This document shows positions 1 through 8,920 of a stretch of DNA of 64,000 bases, one piece after another. The notes under the pieces are model-generated. The model was not told the origin of the DNA and did no database searches. It saw only the letters and a list, made by a program, of their open reading frames with translations. Position 1 is the first letter of the stretch, and every line of letters begins with the position of its first letter. Origin of the DNA: Embleya scabrispora (GTDB lineage: Bacteria; Actinomycetota; Actinomycetes; Streptomycetales; Streptomycetaceae). Both the position numbers and the translations under genes were made by a program. The stretch covers positions 1,736,001 through 1,800,000 of the forward strand of contig NZ_MWQN01000001.1 in NCBI RefSeq assembly GCF_002024165.1, in the 5' to 3' direction.

Positions 1-123
1 TCCCTGTCCGCCGCAGTACGGGTCGCCCCGATACGCCAGCAGGGCGATTCGCAGGGGTCGCTCCGGGGAGGTCCGCGCCGGGCCCACCTGGGCGTTCACA
101 GCGGATGCGGTCTCCCGTGTCAC
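1..123 (-). CDS. Glycosyltransferase, N-terminal fragment (cut by window edge)
   Basis: Reading leftwards from a GTG at 123, 41 codons stay open to the window edge. The peptide contains RIALLAYRGDPYCGGQG, the first beta-strand and glycine-rich loop typical of actinobacterial GT-B (GT4-like) glycosyltransferases. The start at 123 is preceded by a purine-rich AGGGGGCC about 5 nt away; a second in-frame GTG at 99 is possible. The gene diverges from kstR, so both promoters share about 170 nt. Acceptor and donor cannot be judged from this fragment. Confidence 0.6.
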   Translation of the reverse strand, partial: MTRETASAVNAQVGPARTSPERPLRIALLAYRGDPYCGGQG

Positions 124-172
124 GAATGGCCCCCTATCGCTGCCCTCGTCGGAGCATAGTAGTCGCGTAATC

Positions 173-186
173 TAGAACAGGTTTCA
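173..186. promoter_or_regulatory. KstR operator upstream of kstR
   Basis: TAGAACAGGTTTCA matches all eight fixed positions of the published KstR consensus TnnAACnnGTTnnA. It lies 111 nt upstream of the kstR start and also upstream of the divergent glycosyltransferase, which fits autorepression. Confidence 0.65.
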
Positions 187-296
187 GTATGTGCTCGTCG
201 GAGACCAGCCAAGATACCGCCGGGTACCTCCTGCGACGCACACCGCGTGACCCGTAACACACCGCCCGGCGGACCGCCGCGCATCGAGAGGCTGAC

Positions 297-902
297 ATGA
301 CGACGTATACGAAGGCCGACCGGGCGCCGCTGACCGAGCGCCAGGAGGCACGCCGCCGCCGCATCCTGCGCGCGACCACCCAACTGGCCGCCCGAGGCGG
401 TTACGAATCGGTGCAGATGCGCGAGGTCGCGGAGCTGTCCGAGGTGGCGCTCGGCACGCTGTACCGCTACTTCCCGTCCAAGGTGCACCTGCTGGTGGCC
501 ACCATGTACGACCAGCTGGATCAGCTGCACGGCCAGTTGCGCCGCCGCCCGCCGAAGAGCGCCGGCGCGCGTGAGCGGGTGGTGGACACCCTGCTCCGGG
601 CGTTCAAGGGGATGCAGCGCGAGCCGCACCTGACCGAGGCGATGATGCGGGCGCTCCAGTTCGCGGACCGCTCGGTCGGTGCCGAGGTGGACACGGTCAG
701 CCGGGAGACCACGTCGATGATCCTGGAGGCGATCAGCGGCGACGAGCCGCCGAACGAGCCGACCACGGAGGAATTGGCGGTGATCCGGGTGATCACCCAC
801 ACGTGGCACTCGTCCCTGATCGCCTGGCTGAACGGCCGCGCCTCGATCGCCCAGGTCCGCACCGACATCGAAACCGTCTGCCGGCTGATCCCCGAGGACT
901 GA
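297..902 (+). CDS. kstR: TetR-family repressor, KstR-like
   Basis: A 201-aa TetR regulator. The N-terminal helix-turn-helix region (about residues 20-65) reads RILRATTQLAARGGYESVQM followed by VALGTLYRYFPSKVHLL. This closely follows mycobacterial KstR, the repressor of sterol catabolism that is released by steroid-CoA ligands. Length fits the family. The ATG follows a weak ribosome site in AGAGGCTGAC. A consensus KstR box lies upstream, and further boxes lie before the flanking aldehyde dehydrogenase and MBL genes, so it probably controls this small group and itself. No other sterol ring-degradation gene is visible in the window, so the inducing substrate is inferred only from homology. Confidence 0.82.
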   Translation: MTTYTKADRAPLTERQEARRRRILRATTQLAARGGYESVQMREVAELSEVALGTLYRYFPSKVHLLVATMYDQLDQLHGQLRRRPPKSAGARERVVDTLLRAFKGMQREPHLTEAMMRALQFADRSVGAEVDTVSRETTSMILEAISGDEPPNEPTTEELAVIRVITHTWHSSLIAWLNGRASIAQVRTDIETVCRLIPED

Positions 903-904
903 GG

Positions 905-933
905 CCCGGCCGCCGCGAGGGCGCCCGGCCGGG
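905..933. terminator. Hairpin between convergent kstR and ferredoxin
   Basis: CCCGGCCG (905-912) pairs with CGGCCGGG (926-933) around a 13-nt loop. It sits just after the kstR stop and before the stop of the convergent ferredoxin gene, so it can serve both. There is no U-tract, as is common in actinomycetes. Confidence 0.45.
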
Positions 934-962
934 ACCGCTTCGGCCCGGCCGGAGCACTCGCG

Positions 963-1196
963 CTAGTCCTCCGGCGGGAACACGGTCGCGCCGGAGGTCG
1001 CGTCCACGATCGAGATGGCCTCGACCGGGCAGCTCTCGGCCGCCTCCAGGATCGCGTCCGAGGCGTCCGTCTCTCCCGCCGTCGGGTGCGACTGCCGACC
1101 CGCGTCCAGCTTGAAGTCGTTCGGCGCGCTGCCGATGCACATGCCCGACCCGATGCATACGCTCCGGTCGACCTCGACCCGCCAGCGATCACCCAT
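963..1196 (-). CDS. [3Fe-4S]-type ferredoxin
   Basis: A 77-aa acidic ferredoxin. Cysteines occur as CIGSGMC (CX5C) near residues 14-20 and SCPVEAI near residue 56. This is the three-cysteine pattern of single-cluster [3Fe-4S] ferredoxins that feed electrons to cytochrome P450s and related monooxygenases in actinomycetes. The start follows GAAAGAGGAG. It lies directly downstream of, and probably in an operon with, the aldehyde dehydrogenase at 1255-2718. No P450 is nearby, so the partner oxygenase is unknown. Confidence 0.85.
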   Translation of the reverse strand: MGDRWRVEVDRSVCIGSGMCIGSAPNDFKLDAGRQSHPTAGETDASDAILEAAESCPVEAISIVDATSGATVFPPED

Positions 1197-1254
1197 CGAT
1201 ACTCCTCTTTCGCTCGGCTCTTGCGTCCGCCCGCGCGGCCCGCGGCCGCGACGG

Positions 1255-2718
1255 TCAGATCTGCGCGTCGTAACCCGCGGGCAGCGCGATGGACTTGGCC
1301 TCGGTGTACGCGTCGAGCCCCTCGATGCCGAACTCGCGTCCGATGCCCGAGTTCTTGTAGCCGCCGAACGGGCCGAAGAAGTCGAGGCCGAACGTGTTCA
1401 CCGAGTACGTACCGGTCCGGATCCGCCGGGCCACGTCGATCCCCTTCTCGATGTCCGTCGTCCAGACGCTGCCCGAGAGGCCGAAGTCGGAATCGTTGGC
1501 CAGGGCGATCGCCTGCTCCTCGTCGTCGTAGGCGATCAGCGCCACGACCGGGCCGAAGATCTCCTCCTGGGCGATCCGCATCGAGTTGTCCACGTCGCCG
1601 AACAGGGTGGGCTCGACGTACCAGCCCTTCTCCTGCGCCTCGGGACGACCGCCGCCGGCGAGGATCTTGGCGCCCTCCTCCTGGCCGATGCGGATGTAGT
1701 CGAGCGAGCGCTGCTGCTGGCGCTTGGCCACCAGCGGGCCGACCTGGGTGTCGGCCGCCATCGGGTCGCCGACCTTGAGTTCGCCCACCCACGCGGCGAA
1801 GCGCTCGGCGATCTCGTCGTAGCGGGCGCGCGGGGCCAGGATCCGGGTCTGCGCCACGCACGCCTGGCCGTTGTTCATGTACGAGTTCGGCAGCAGCGTG
1901 GTCGCGGTGTGCTCCAGGTCGGCGTCGGGCAGGATGATCGCCGCCGACTTGCCACCCAGTTCCAGCGTGACCCGGGTGAGGTTGCGCGCGGCGACCTCCA
2001 TGATCCGCTTGCCCGCGCCGACCGAGCCGGTGAACGCGACCTTGTCGATGCCGGGGTGGCCGACCAGGTACTCGCTGACCTCGCGGTCCGCGGCGACGAT
2101 GCTCAGCACGCCGTCGGGCAGGCCCGCGTCCCGGCAGATCTCGGCCAGGATGTACGAGTCGAGCGGCGTCTCGGGCGAGGGCTTGAGCACGACCGTACAG
2201 CCGGACGCGATGGCCGGCGCGAGCTTGGCGGCGGTGACGAACTGCGGGACGTTCCACGGCACCACGGCGGCCACCACACCGACCGGCTCGCGGCGCACCA
2301 GCAGCGGGTTGAGCAGGCCTGTGCGCTTTTCCTCCCACCGGTACTCGCGGGCGATCTTGGCGACCGTGTCGTAGATCATCCCGGCGCCGATGGCCTGCGC
2401 GAACAGGCCCCAGCCGACCGGCGAGCCGTTCTGCGAGGCGACCACCTCGGCGAGTTCCTGTGATCGCGTCATGAAGCCGTCGCGGATCTTCTCCAGGATG
2501 GTGATCCGCTCGTCCAGCGACATCCGCGGCCACGGGCCCTCTTCGAACGCCTTGCGCGCGGCGGCGACCGCGGCGTCCACGTCGGCGGTCGACGCGTGCG
2601 GGACACGCGCGATGACCTCTTCGGTGTGCGGCGAGACGACCTCGATCGTGTCCGTGCCCAGCGGGTCGACCAGCTGTCCGCCGATGACCAGTTGGCTGTG
2701 CTCCACGATATCCGTCAT
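1255..2718 (-). CDS. Aldehyde dehydrogenase
   Basis: A 487-aa NAD(P)-dependent aldehyde dehydrogenase. Visible family motifs are VPWNVPQF, the FTGSVGAGK cofactor loop, the catalytic glutamate in LELGGKSA and the catalytic cysteine in NGQACVAQTR. The ATG at 2718 follows AGGAGG with good spacing. It leads the ferredoxin gene and has a partial KstR box in its promoter region, so oxidation of a sterol-side-chain or related aldehyde is a reasonable but unproved role. Its length and motif order are normal for the family. Confidence 0.88.
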   Translation of the reverse strand: MTDIVEHSQLVIGGQLVDPLGTDTIEVVSPHTEEVIARVPHASTADVDAAVAAARKAFEEGPWPRMSLDERITILEKIRDGFMTRSQELAEVVASQNGSPVGWGLFAQAIGAGMIYDTVAKIAREYRWEEKRTGLLNPLLVRREPVGVVAAVVPWNVPQFVTAAKLAPAIASGCTVVLKPSPETPLDSYILAEICRDAGLPDGVLSIVAADREVSEYLVGHPGIDKVAFTGSVGAGKRIMEVAARNLTRVTLELGGKSAAIILPDADLEHTATTLLPNSYMNNGQACVAQTRILAPRARYDEIAERFAAWVGELKVGDPMAADTQVGPLVAKRQQQRSLDYIRIGQEEGAKILAGGGRPEAQEKGWYVEPTLFGDVDNSMRIAQEEIFGPVVALIAYDDEEQAIALANDSDFGLSGSVWTTDIEKGIDVARRIRTGTYSVNTFGLDFFGPFGGYKNSGIGREFGIEGLDAYTEAKSIALPAGYDAQI

Positions 2719-2800
2719 CACGGTCCTCCTCGGTGCGCACACGCTGCGCGCGGTACAGGGGCTTGCGGTGGGGCTTGCGGACGTTGAGCAGAACTCCGAC

Positions 2801-2814
2801 TAGAACAGATACCA
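2801..2814. promoter_or_regulatory. Imperfect KstR-like box upstream of aldehyde dehydrogenase
   Basis: TAGAACAGATACCA matches six of eight fixed positions of TnnAACnnGTTnnA; the left half-site is perfect and the right half is poor. It lies about 85 nt upstream of the dehydrogenase start. Confidence 0.4.
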
Positions 2815-2851
2815 GTTCGCCGATGAGGGAACAACGGATTCACGGCTCGAA

Positions 2852-2867
2852 TGAGACTGGAGTCTCA
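2852..2867. promoter_or_regulatory. Perfect palindrome in divergent promoter region
   Basis: TGAGACTGGAGTCTCA has two perfect 7-nt arms around GG. It stands between the divergent dehydrogenase and MBL genes and does not match the KstR consensus, so it may bind a second regulator. Confidence 0.45.
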
Positions 2868-2944
2868 CCGGCTGACAGGTAAGGATCGTACGTGCCGGAT
2901 CTCGATCTGACGACCCCTCAAATGACCGGCCCGGTGGTGTATGA

Positions 2945-2958
2945 GAGAACGTGTTCTA
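2945..2958. promoter_or_regulatory. KstR operator upstream of MBL-fold gene
   Basis: GAGAACGTGTTCTA is a near-perfect palindrome that matches seven of eight fixed positions of the KstR consensus; only the first T is G. It is 77 nt upstream of the chosen MBL start at 3036. That position supports 3036 over the longer frame opening at 2892, which would place the operator inside the gene. Confidence 0.62.
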
Positions 2959-3035
2959 TGGTGATCATCGGAGCCGGACGCCCATCCGGCGGCCGTTGGG
3001 CGCCGCTTCGAGAACCGTCGAGAAGGAGGCCGCCC

Positions 3036-4124
3036 ATGACCACCGCGTCCGATCGCCCCATTCCTCCCGTGCCGGATGCCGATGCCGCCGGGTCGGCTGC
3101 CCGTGCCGATGCGCCCACCGTCGCCGATCTGGGCAACGGTGTGTGGACCGTGCCGGTTCCGATCCCGAACAATCCGCTCGGCTGCACGCTCGTCTACGTG
3201 CTCGAAACCGACGCCGGGCCGGTCCTGGTCGACGCGGGCTGGGACGACCCGATCTCCTATCGCGCCCTCGTCGACGGCCTGGTCGAGGTCGGCACCTCGA
3301 TCGAGGACGTACACGGCGTCCTGGTCACCCACGCCCACCCGGACCACCACGGGCTGTCGGAGAAGGTGCGCGAGGTCTCCGGCGCGTGGATCGCGCTGCA
3401 CGCGGCCGACGCGCAGCAGGTCGAGCAGATCAACGCCGCGCCGCGCGCGGCCTGGTTGCGGCACCATCTGGAGGTGCTGACCCTGGCGGGCGCGCCGCAG
3501 GAGGCCGTCGACGCGCTGACCGCGCTGCGGACCCGGGGCGCGGACGACGGCACCCGGCCGCGTCTGCGCTACGCGGTGCCCGACCGGGAGTTGGTGCACG
3601 GCGAACTCGCGCCCGCGCCGGGTCGGGCGGTGCGTACCGTGTGGACGCCCGGGCACACCCCCGGCCATGTCTGCCTGCACCTGGAGGACGGCGACGGTCG
3701 GCTGCTCTCCGGCGATCACCTGCTGCCGTCGATCACCCCGCACATCGGGCTCTACGACGATGCCGAGGAGGCCGATCCGCTCGGCGACTTCCTCGCCTCG
3801 CTGACACGTGTCGCGCGGCTGCCGATCACCGGCGTACTGCCCGCCCACGAGCACGTCTTCACCGACGCGGCGGGCCGGGCCGCCGAGGTGGCCCGGTTGC
3901 ACGAGGTCCGGCTCGCCGCGCTGCACGCGCGGCTGCGCGAGCGCTCGCTGACCCTGTGGCAGATCGCCGAGGGCATGGACTGGAACCGCCCGTGGGCGCG
4001 GTTGGGCGCGCAGAACCGGCAGTTGGCGCTCAGTGAGGCCGCCGCGCACCTGCGCCACCTGGTCAAGCGGGGCCGCGCCGCGGCCGAGGCGCATGGCGAC
4101 CCGGTGCGCTACACGGCCCTGTGA
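3036..4124 (+). CDS. Metallo-beta-lactamase-fold hydrolase
   Basis: A 362-aa MBL-fold protein. The zinc motif THAHPDHHG is near residue 99, further ligands appear in TPGHTPGH and SGDH, and a C-terminal helical segment follows, as in the lactamase_B / LACTB2-like group. The ATG at 3036 is preceded by AAGGAGG 6 nt away; the frame is open from 2892 but lacks a comparable site. Many members act on thioesters or glyoxal-derived thioesters, so a CoA-thioester hydrolase within the KstR group is plausible but unproved. Confidence 0.82.
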   Translation: MTTASDRPIPPVPDADAAGSAARADAPTVADLGNGVWTVPVPIPNNPLGCTLVYVLETDAGPVLVDAGWDDPISYRALVDGLVEVGTSIEDVHGVLVTHAHPDHHGLSEKVREVSGAWIALHAADAQQVEQINAAPRAAWLRHHLEVLTLAGAPQEAVDALTALRTRGADDGTRPRLRYAVPDRELVHGELAPAPGRAVRTVWTPGHTPGHVCLHLEDGDGRLLSGDHLLPSITPHIGLYDDAEEADPLGDFLASLTRVARLPITGVLPAHEHVFTDAAGRAAEVARLHEVRLAALHARLRERSLTLWQIAEGMDWNRPWARLGAQNRQLALSEAAAHLRHLVKRGRAAAEAHGDPVRYTAL

Positions 4125-4239
4125 CCCCCGGGGCCGACAGGGCACCCGGGTAGGGTTGGCCGGGACTTGCGGCGGGCCTGTCGAAGGGCCTGTCGGCGGG
4201 TCCGGTCCGCGGTCGGTTCCGCGGTCCGCACCGCGATCC

Positions 4240-4253
4240 GATCCGATCGGATC
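4240..4253. promoter_or_regulatory. 14-nt palindrome upstream of secreted protein gene
   Basis: GATCCGATCGGATC is a perfect palindrome within a run of CGATCC repeats, 37 nt before the ATG at 4290. Its function is unknown. Confidence 0.3.
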
Positions 4254-4289
4254 CGCTTCGCTCCGATCGGCGTTCACGAAAGGCCATGC

Positions 4290-5495
4290 ATGCCCTCCCC
4301 CCGACGCCGCAGGCGCGCCGCGGCGGCCTCCGTGCTCACGACGGCGCTGTTGTGCTCGGCTTGGACGGGGGGCGTGGCCTCGGCCGACACGCCGACGCCG
4401 GTGCCGCCCGCGCTGTACGGGAAGACCGACCCGACCACGGACGGCGTCTACCGGCAGTCGTTGGCGATCATGGCGCTGGCCTCGACCGACACGCGGCCGG
4501 CGCCGACCGCGATCGAGTGGCTGCTCGGACAGCAGTGCGCCGACGGCGGGTTCACCGCGTATCGGGCCGATCCGGGCGCGCCGTGCGACGCCGCGCGTGA
4601 GGACACCGTGGCGACCGCGACCGCGATCGAGGCGTTGCGGGCGCTGCGGACGTACGACGCGCGGGTGGCCCGGGGGGTCGACTGGCTGCGGTCCAAGCAG
4701 CTCGCCGACGGCTCGTTCGCGAGTGTGCCCGGGCCGAACGCGGTCGGTGACGCGACCGCGACGGCCGCCGCGACGAGCGCGATCGTCACGGCCGGCACCT
4801 CGCCGGAACTGCTCCGTACGCCGCAGGGGCGCACCCCGACGGACGCGCTCGGGGCGGCCCAGTCGCGCTGCGGCGCGCCCGCCCCGGACCGGGGGGCGTT
4901 TCCCGGTGGGCCGGGCGCCCCGGTCGACCCGCTGCTGACCGCGCGCGCCGTGCTGGCCCTCGGCTACGGCACCCAGCCGGCCGTGGCCGCCCCGTCGATC
5001 GCGGTCACGCCGCTGACCTGCCCCGGCGCCGAGCCGAACCGGCAGGCCGCCGCGCAGGCCGGCGCCGCGTGGCTGGCCGCCAAGCTCAAGGCGGGCGGCA
5101 ACCACCTCGGCGGCCCCACCGACTTCGCCGCCACCGCGACGGCGGTCCAGGCCCTGGCCGCGACGGGCCACCCCGCGGAGGCGGGCGCGGCGGCCGACTG
5201 GCTCGCGGCGGGCGCCAAGACGATGGCCGGCAACGACCCGGTCCGCCTGGCGTCCCTGATCCTGGCGGCCGTATCGACGAACCGCACGGCAACCACATTC
5301 GGCGGCCTGAACCTCCCAAGCCTCCTCCGAGACACCGGCCCGGCCCCAACCCCCACCGCCGACATGGCCAACACGAGCAACCTGATCAACGGCCCGGAAG
5401 ACCACACCCTCCGCAACACCCTCGCCGCAGTGATCGCGGTCCTACTGGCCGCCACATTGATCATCGGCATGCGCCGAACCCGCCCCGAAGACTGA
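4290..5495 (+). CDS. Secreted membrane-anchored alpha/alpha-toroid (prenyltransferase/squalene-oxidase repeat) protein
   Basis: A 401-aa exported protein. An arginine-rich N-region and hydrophobic core end in an ASA-like cleavage site near residue 33. The body holds repeats such as WLLGQQCADGGF and WLRSKQLADGSF, the QxxDGSF-type motif of prenyltransferase and squalene-oxidase repeats that build an alpha/alpha toroid. A C-terminal membrane helix (about residues 375-395) ends in basic residues. No aspartate-rich cyclase motif (DXDD or DDXXD) is obvious, so terpene cyclase activity is not claimed. The ATG at 4290 follows GAAAGG; the ATG at 4286 is out of frame. Confidence 0.72.
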   Translation: MPSPRRRRRAAAASVLTTALLCSAWTGGVASADTPTPVPPALYGKTDPTTDGVYRQSLAIMALASTDTRPAPTAIEWLLGQQCADGGFTAYRADPGAPCDAAREDTVATATAIEALRALRTYDARVARGVDWLRSKQLADGSFASVPGPNAVGDATATAAATSAIVTAGTSPELLRTPQGRTPTDALGAAQSRCGAPAPDRGAFPGGPGAPVDPLLTARAVLALGYGTQPAVAAPSIAVTPLTCPGAEPNRQAAAQAGAAWLAAKLKAGGNHLGGPTDFAATATAVQALAATGHPAEAGAAADWLAAGAKTMAGNDPVRLASLILAAVSTNRTATTFGGLNLPSLLRDTGPAPTPTADMANTSNLINGPEDHTLRNTLAAVIAVLLAATLIIGMRRTRPED

Positions 5496-5560
5496 CCCAC
5501 CACCCAACCTGCCCGAAGCGCCACCCACCCAACTGGGACGCAAGCCACCCGCCCAAGCCA

Positions 5561-5777
5561 CCCAGCCCAGCCGGCGCTTGAGGCCAAGTAGCCCGGCCGA
5601 CACTTGAGGCCACCTCGGCCGAAGGCCAGGTCACCCAGCCCAACCGACACATAACCCCATCCCAGCCAGACACGCGCAACCCAGCCCGGCCGGCGCTTGA
5701 GGCCAAACAGCCCGGCCGGCACTTGAGGCCACCTCGGCCGAAGGCCAGGCAATCCAGCCCGGCCGGCGCTTGAGGCC
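5561..5777. repeat. Cluster of five intergenic GC-rich repeats
   Basis: Five copies of a unit ending CCGGCGCTTGAGGCC (variants with GACACTTGAGGCC) lie at about 5561-5585, 5591-5611, 5680-5704, 5709-5730 and 5754-5777. Copies 1-2 and 3-4, each with a trailing CTCGGCCGAAGGCCAG, form two larger units about 120 bp apart. The array fills the gap between convergent genes and touches the DUF779 stop codon. Similar motifs are scattered through streptomycete intergenic DNA. Confidence 0.75.
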
Positions 5778-5779
5778 AC

Positions 5780-6184
5780 TCAGTGCCGCAGCCCCGACCG
5801 CACCACCTCCCCCTCCATCACCCGCACCTCGTCATCGGTGAACACCCGCGACCGAATCAGGAACCGCCGCCCGGTAGGCGCCTCGACCGAGAACCCACCA
5901 CCGCGCCCCGGAACCACGTCCACGGTCAAATGGGTGTGCCGCCAATACTCGAACTGCGCCGCCGACATATAGAACGGCTGACCGGCGACCCATCCGAGCA
6001 ACACATCCGCATCACCGACCAGGAACTCCCCACGCGGATAACACATCGGCGACGACCCGTCACAACACCCACCGGACTGGTGAAACAACAACGGCCCATG
6101 CTCCACCGCCAGTTCCGCCACCAGCTCGGCCGCGGCCCCGGTGATCGCGACCCGCTCGACCGCCCCGCCCTCCACGTCCGACAC
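5780..6184 (-). CDS. DUF779 protein
   Basis: About 134 aa. DUF779 hallmarks are HQSGGCCDGSSPMC with three clustered cysteines and FEYWRHTHLTVDV. This family is almost always encoded beside an acetaldehyde/aldehyde dehydrogenase (AdhX next to ExaC or AcoD), as here. The molecular role is not established; the cysteine-rich motif suggests metal or redox chemistry. I chose the GTG at 6184, which follows GGAGGAGGAGG at 7 nt; a GTG at 6187 or the longer frame from 6223 are alternatives. It is immediately downstream of the dehydrogenase at 6230-7747, probably in one transcript. Confidence 0.82.
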   Translation of the reverse strand: MSDVEGGAVERVAITGAAAELVAELAVEHGPLLFHQSGGCCDGSSPMCYPRGEFLVGDADVLLGWVAGQPFYMSAAQFEYWRHTHLTVDVVPGRGGGFSVEAPTGRRFLIRSRVFTDDEVRVMEGEVVRSGLRH

Positions 6185-6229
6185 CACCGCACCTCCTCCT
6201 CCGCAAGCCGCCGCACTCGCCACCGCGGC

Positions 6230-7747
6230 TCAGAAGAACCCGAGCTTCTTCGCCGAGTAACTCACCAGCAGATTCTTGGTGTTCTGGTAGTGCCCCAGCA
6301 TCATGCGGTGCGTCTCCCGCCCCAGCCCGGAGGCCTTGTACCCGCCGAAGGCCGCATGCGCCGGATACGCGTGATAGCAGTTGGTCCACACCCGCCCGGC
6401 CTTGATCTCCCGCCCGAACCGATAGGCCCGCGTCGCATCCCGCGTCCACACCCCCGCGCCCAGGCCGTACAGCGTGTCGTTGGCGATCCGCAACGCCTCG
6501 GCGTCGTCCCGGAACGTGGTCACCGACACCACCGGACCGAAGATCTCCTCCTGGAAGATCCGCATGTCGTTGGTGCCCTTGAAGATCGTCGGCTCGACGT
6601 AGTACCCGTCCTCGAAGCCCTCGACCGTCTTGCGCGCACCACCGATCAGAACCTCGGCGCCCTCCTGCCGACCGATGTCCAGATACGACAGGATCTTCTC
6701 CAACTGATCGTTGGACGCCTGCGCGCCGACCATCGTCGCCGGATCGAGCGGATTGCCTTGGACGATCGCCCGGGTCCGCGCCAACGCCCGTTCCATGAAC
6801 CGGTCGTAGATCGACTCGTGGATCAGTGCCCGGGACGGACACGTACAGACCTCGCCCTGGTTGAGCGCGAACATCACGAAGCCCTCGACGGCCTTGTCGA
6901 AGAAGTCGTCGTCCTCGTCCGCCACGTCGGCGAAGAAGATGTTCGGACTCTTCCCGCCGAGTTCGACCGTCACGGGGATGATGTTCTGCGAGGCGTACTG
7001 CAGGATCAACCGACCCGTGGTGGTCTCGCCGGTGAACGCGACCTTGGCCACCCGGCTGCTGCTCGCCAGCGGCTTGCCCGCCTCGAAGCCGAAGCCGTTG
7101 ATCACGTTGACCACACCGGGCGGGAGCAGGTCGGCGATCAGCTCGATCAGGACCAGGACGCTCACCGGTGTCTGCTCGGCCGGCTTGAGCACGACGCAGT
7201 TGCCCGCCGCCAGCGCGGGGGCGAGCTTCCACGTGGCCATCAGGATCGGGAAGTTCCACGGAATGATCTGCGCGACCACGCCGAGCGGTTCGTGGAAGTG
7301 GTACGCGACGGTGTCCTCGTCGATCTGCGAGATCGACCCCTCCTGGGCCCGGATCACACCCGCGAAGTAGCGGAAGTGGTCGACGGCCAGCGGGAGATCC
7401 GCGGCCAGCGTCTCGCGGACCGGCTTGCCGTTCTCCCACGTCTCGGTGACCGCGAGGCGTTCGAGGTTCTGCTCGATGCGGTCGGCGATCCTGAGCAGGA
7501 GCAGCGAGCGTTCGGTGACGCTGGTGCGGCCCCAGGCGTCGGCCGCGGCGTGTGCGGCGTCCAGGGCCAGTTCGACGTCCTCGGCCGTGGAGCGGGCCAC
7601 CTCGCAGAACGGCCGGCCGGTCACGGGGGTGATGTCGTCCATGTACCGACCCTGCACGGGCGGCACCCATTTACCGCCGATGTAGTTGTCGTATCGCGGT
7701 TCGAACGTGACGATGCTGTCCGGTTGGCCGGGCTGACTGTAGACCAC
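6230..7747 (-). CDS. Aldehyde dehydrogenase, ExaC/AldB-like
   Basis: A 505-aa dehydrogenase with [51 protein letters not shown] and the catalytic cysteine in [11 protein letters not shown]. The CTCPSR form and adjacent DUF779 gene mark the acetaldehyde/chloroacetaldehyde dehydrogenase group (ExaC, AcoD). The protein ends in KLGFF, typical of the group. The GTG at 7747 follows GGAGG at 5 nt. It probably oxidises acetaldehyde or a similar short aldehyde with NAD(P) in the cytosol. Confidence 0.9.
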   Translation of the reverse strand: MVYSQPGQPDSIVTFEPRYDNYIGGKWVPPVQGRYMDDITPVTGRPFCEVARSTAEDVELALDAAHAAADAWGRTSVTERSLLLLRIADRIEQNLERLAVTETWENGKPVRETLAADLPLAVDHFRYFAGVIRAQEGSISQIDEDTVAYHFHEPLGVVAQIIPWNFPILMATWKLAPALAAGNCVVLKPAEQTPVSVLVLIELIADLLPPGVVNVINGFGFEAGKPLASSSRVAKVAFTGETTTGRLILQYASQNIIPVTVELGGKSPNIFFADVADEDDDFFDKAVEGFVMFALNQGEVCTCPSRALIHESIYDRFMERALARTRAIVQGNPLDPATMVGAQASNDQLEKILSYLDIGRQEGAEVLIGGARKTVEGFEDGYYVEPTIFKGTNDMRIFQEEIFGPVVSVTTFRDDAEALRIANDTLYGLGAGVWTRDATRAYRFGREIKAGRVWTNCYHAYPAHAAFGGYKASGLGRETHRMMLGHYQNTKNLLVSYSAKKLGFF

Positions 7748-7924
7748 GCGAGCCTCCGCTTCCCTTGCCGTGCAATGGGCATGACGGACCGTCGGCGACA
7801 CCCCCGACCTCGGAAAGCGGGCCTGGCCGCCTTCGGCCGACGGTAGTCGCTCGGCCGCCGATGGTCACCGGGTCCGGGAAGAAAAGCGAACACGAACGCC
7901 CGAGTCGGGCCCGTACACACGCAG

Positions 7925-7971
7925 GCGGCGAACCGGCCCGGGCAACGAGGTCGACCGGGCCGGTTCGCCGC
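7925..7971. terminator. Long perfect hairpin
   Basis: A 17-bp perfect stem (7925-7941 with 7955-7971; core GGCGAACCGGCCCGG) closes a 13-nt loop. It lies downstream of the leftward gene at 8146-8649 and upstream of the dehydrogenase promoter. The rest of 7748-8145 holds nothing I can support as a gene. Confidence 0.7.
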
Positions 7972-8145
7972 TCCCGCTCAGCCCTCGGCCGACGCCTTCC
8001 GCACCGCCACGCACGCGTTCGACGTCACACCCACCTCGGGCACACCGCTGCGCCCTCGACCGATCGCTCCCGAACCACGGCCCCGAGCGCTGCCCATCCC
8101 GCGCCGGAGGCCGTCCATGGCCAGTCGCTCCCCGCCGCCGGCGAC

Positions 8146-8649
8146 TCAGCCCGCGGGCGGACAACCGTCACGCGCCGCGTTACCGGCCGGCACCGCCCGC
8201 AACAAGCTTTCCGAAGGCGGTAGTTCCGCCCCGCCACGGACACTCAGCAGGTAGTCGACCGTCCCCGTCGCACACGTTGCCGCGTAACTCACGCCCGACC
8301 CCTTGCCCGAAGGGGTGGCGACGATCTTCCCCGGTGCCTGTGACCCCCGCCCCAGCCGATCCTCGAGATCGGCGAACCCGCCGCGACGCACCTCCAACCG
8401 AAGCACGGGCATGCCGTCCCGCCTGTCCCGTTCCGAAACGACACAGTCCTCCCACGGCGGATCCCGCCCCGACCAGGTCTCCACCCAGGTCGGATGCGCA
8501 CCGAGATCCACCCCGGCAAGCGGCACCCCGCACAACGTCGCGCCCGCCGACAGGGGACGCGGCGCGACCTCACCGCGCCCGACGGGCGCCGGCAACCCGG
8601 GCAGCCCGCAACCCGCGCGCCGTCGAACGGAGTTGGTCAGGCGCACCAT
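8146..8649 (-). CDS. Hypothetical protein, possibly N-terminally truncated
   Basis: An open frame of up to 182 aa (to 8694); the ATG at 8649 gives 167 aa. The C-terminal 130 residues, with ATLCGVPL, WVETWSG, EDCVVS and a final DGCPPAG, look to me like the repeated C-terminal unit of a longer streptomycete secreted or membrane hypothetical protein. No signal peptide, membrane helix or good ribosome site is present before it, so the front part may be lost. I cannot name a function. Confidence 0.4.
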   Translation of the reverse strand: MVRLTNSVRRRAGCGLPGLPAPVGRGEVAPRPLSAGATLCGVPLAGVDLGAHPTWVETWSGRDPPWEDCVVSERDRRDGMPVLRLEVRRGGFADLEDRLGRGSQAPGKIVATPSGKGSGVSYAATCATGTVDYLLSVRGGAELPPSESLLRAVPAGNAARDGCPPAG

Positions 8650-8920
8650 CGTCGAGGCAATGCGCTCACGATTACCGGCCCACCCGGGAGCCATGAACCG
8701 ATCACGGCCGACGCTCTCCTTGGTGATCCACGGAATCCGAGGTCACTCGATCCATGCAATAGCCGCGCGGGCCACAGCGTTCGACGCGCCGAACCACAGG
8801 CCGACGGACTGCCCGCGGAGCAGGCCGCCCAACCGATCGGGGCTGTACTTCGAACGGCTCGGCCACCCGTGGGGCCGGATGCGGGAAGGGAGTCGGGGCG
8901 GGGTCGGGCAGACTGGGGGC

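Noticed and set aside
4167-4289. Upstream extension of the alpha/alpha-toroid gene
   Set aside because: It translates to an Arg-rich repeat of CGATCC; signal peptide and RBS support the ATG at 4290.
5496-5779. Frames encoding SSAGRAGL-type repeats on the minus strand
   Set aside because: They are translations of the non-coding repeat cluster.
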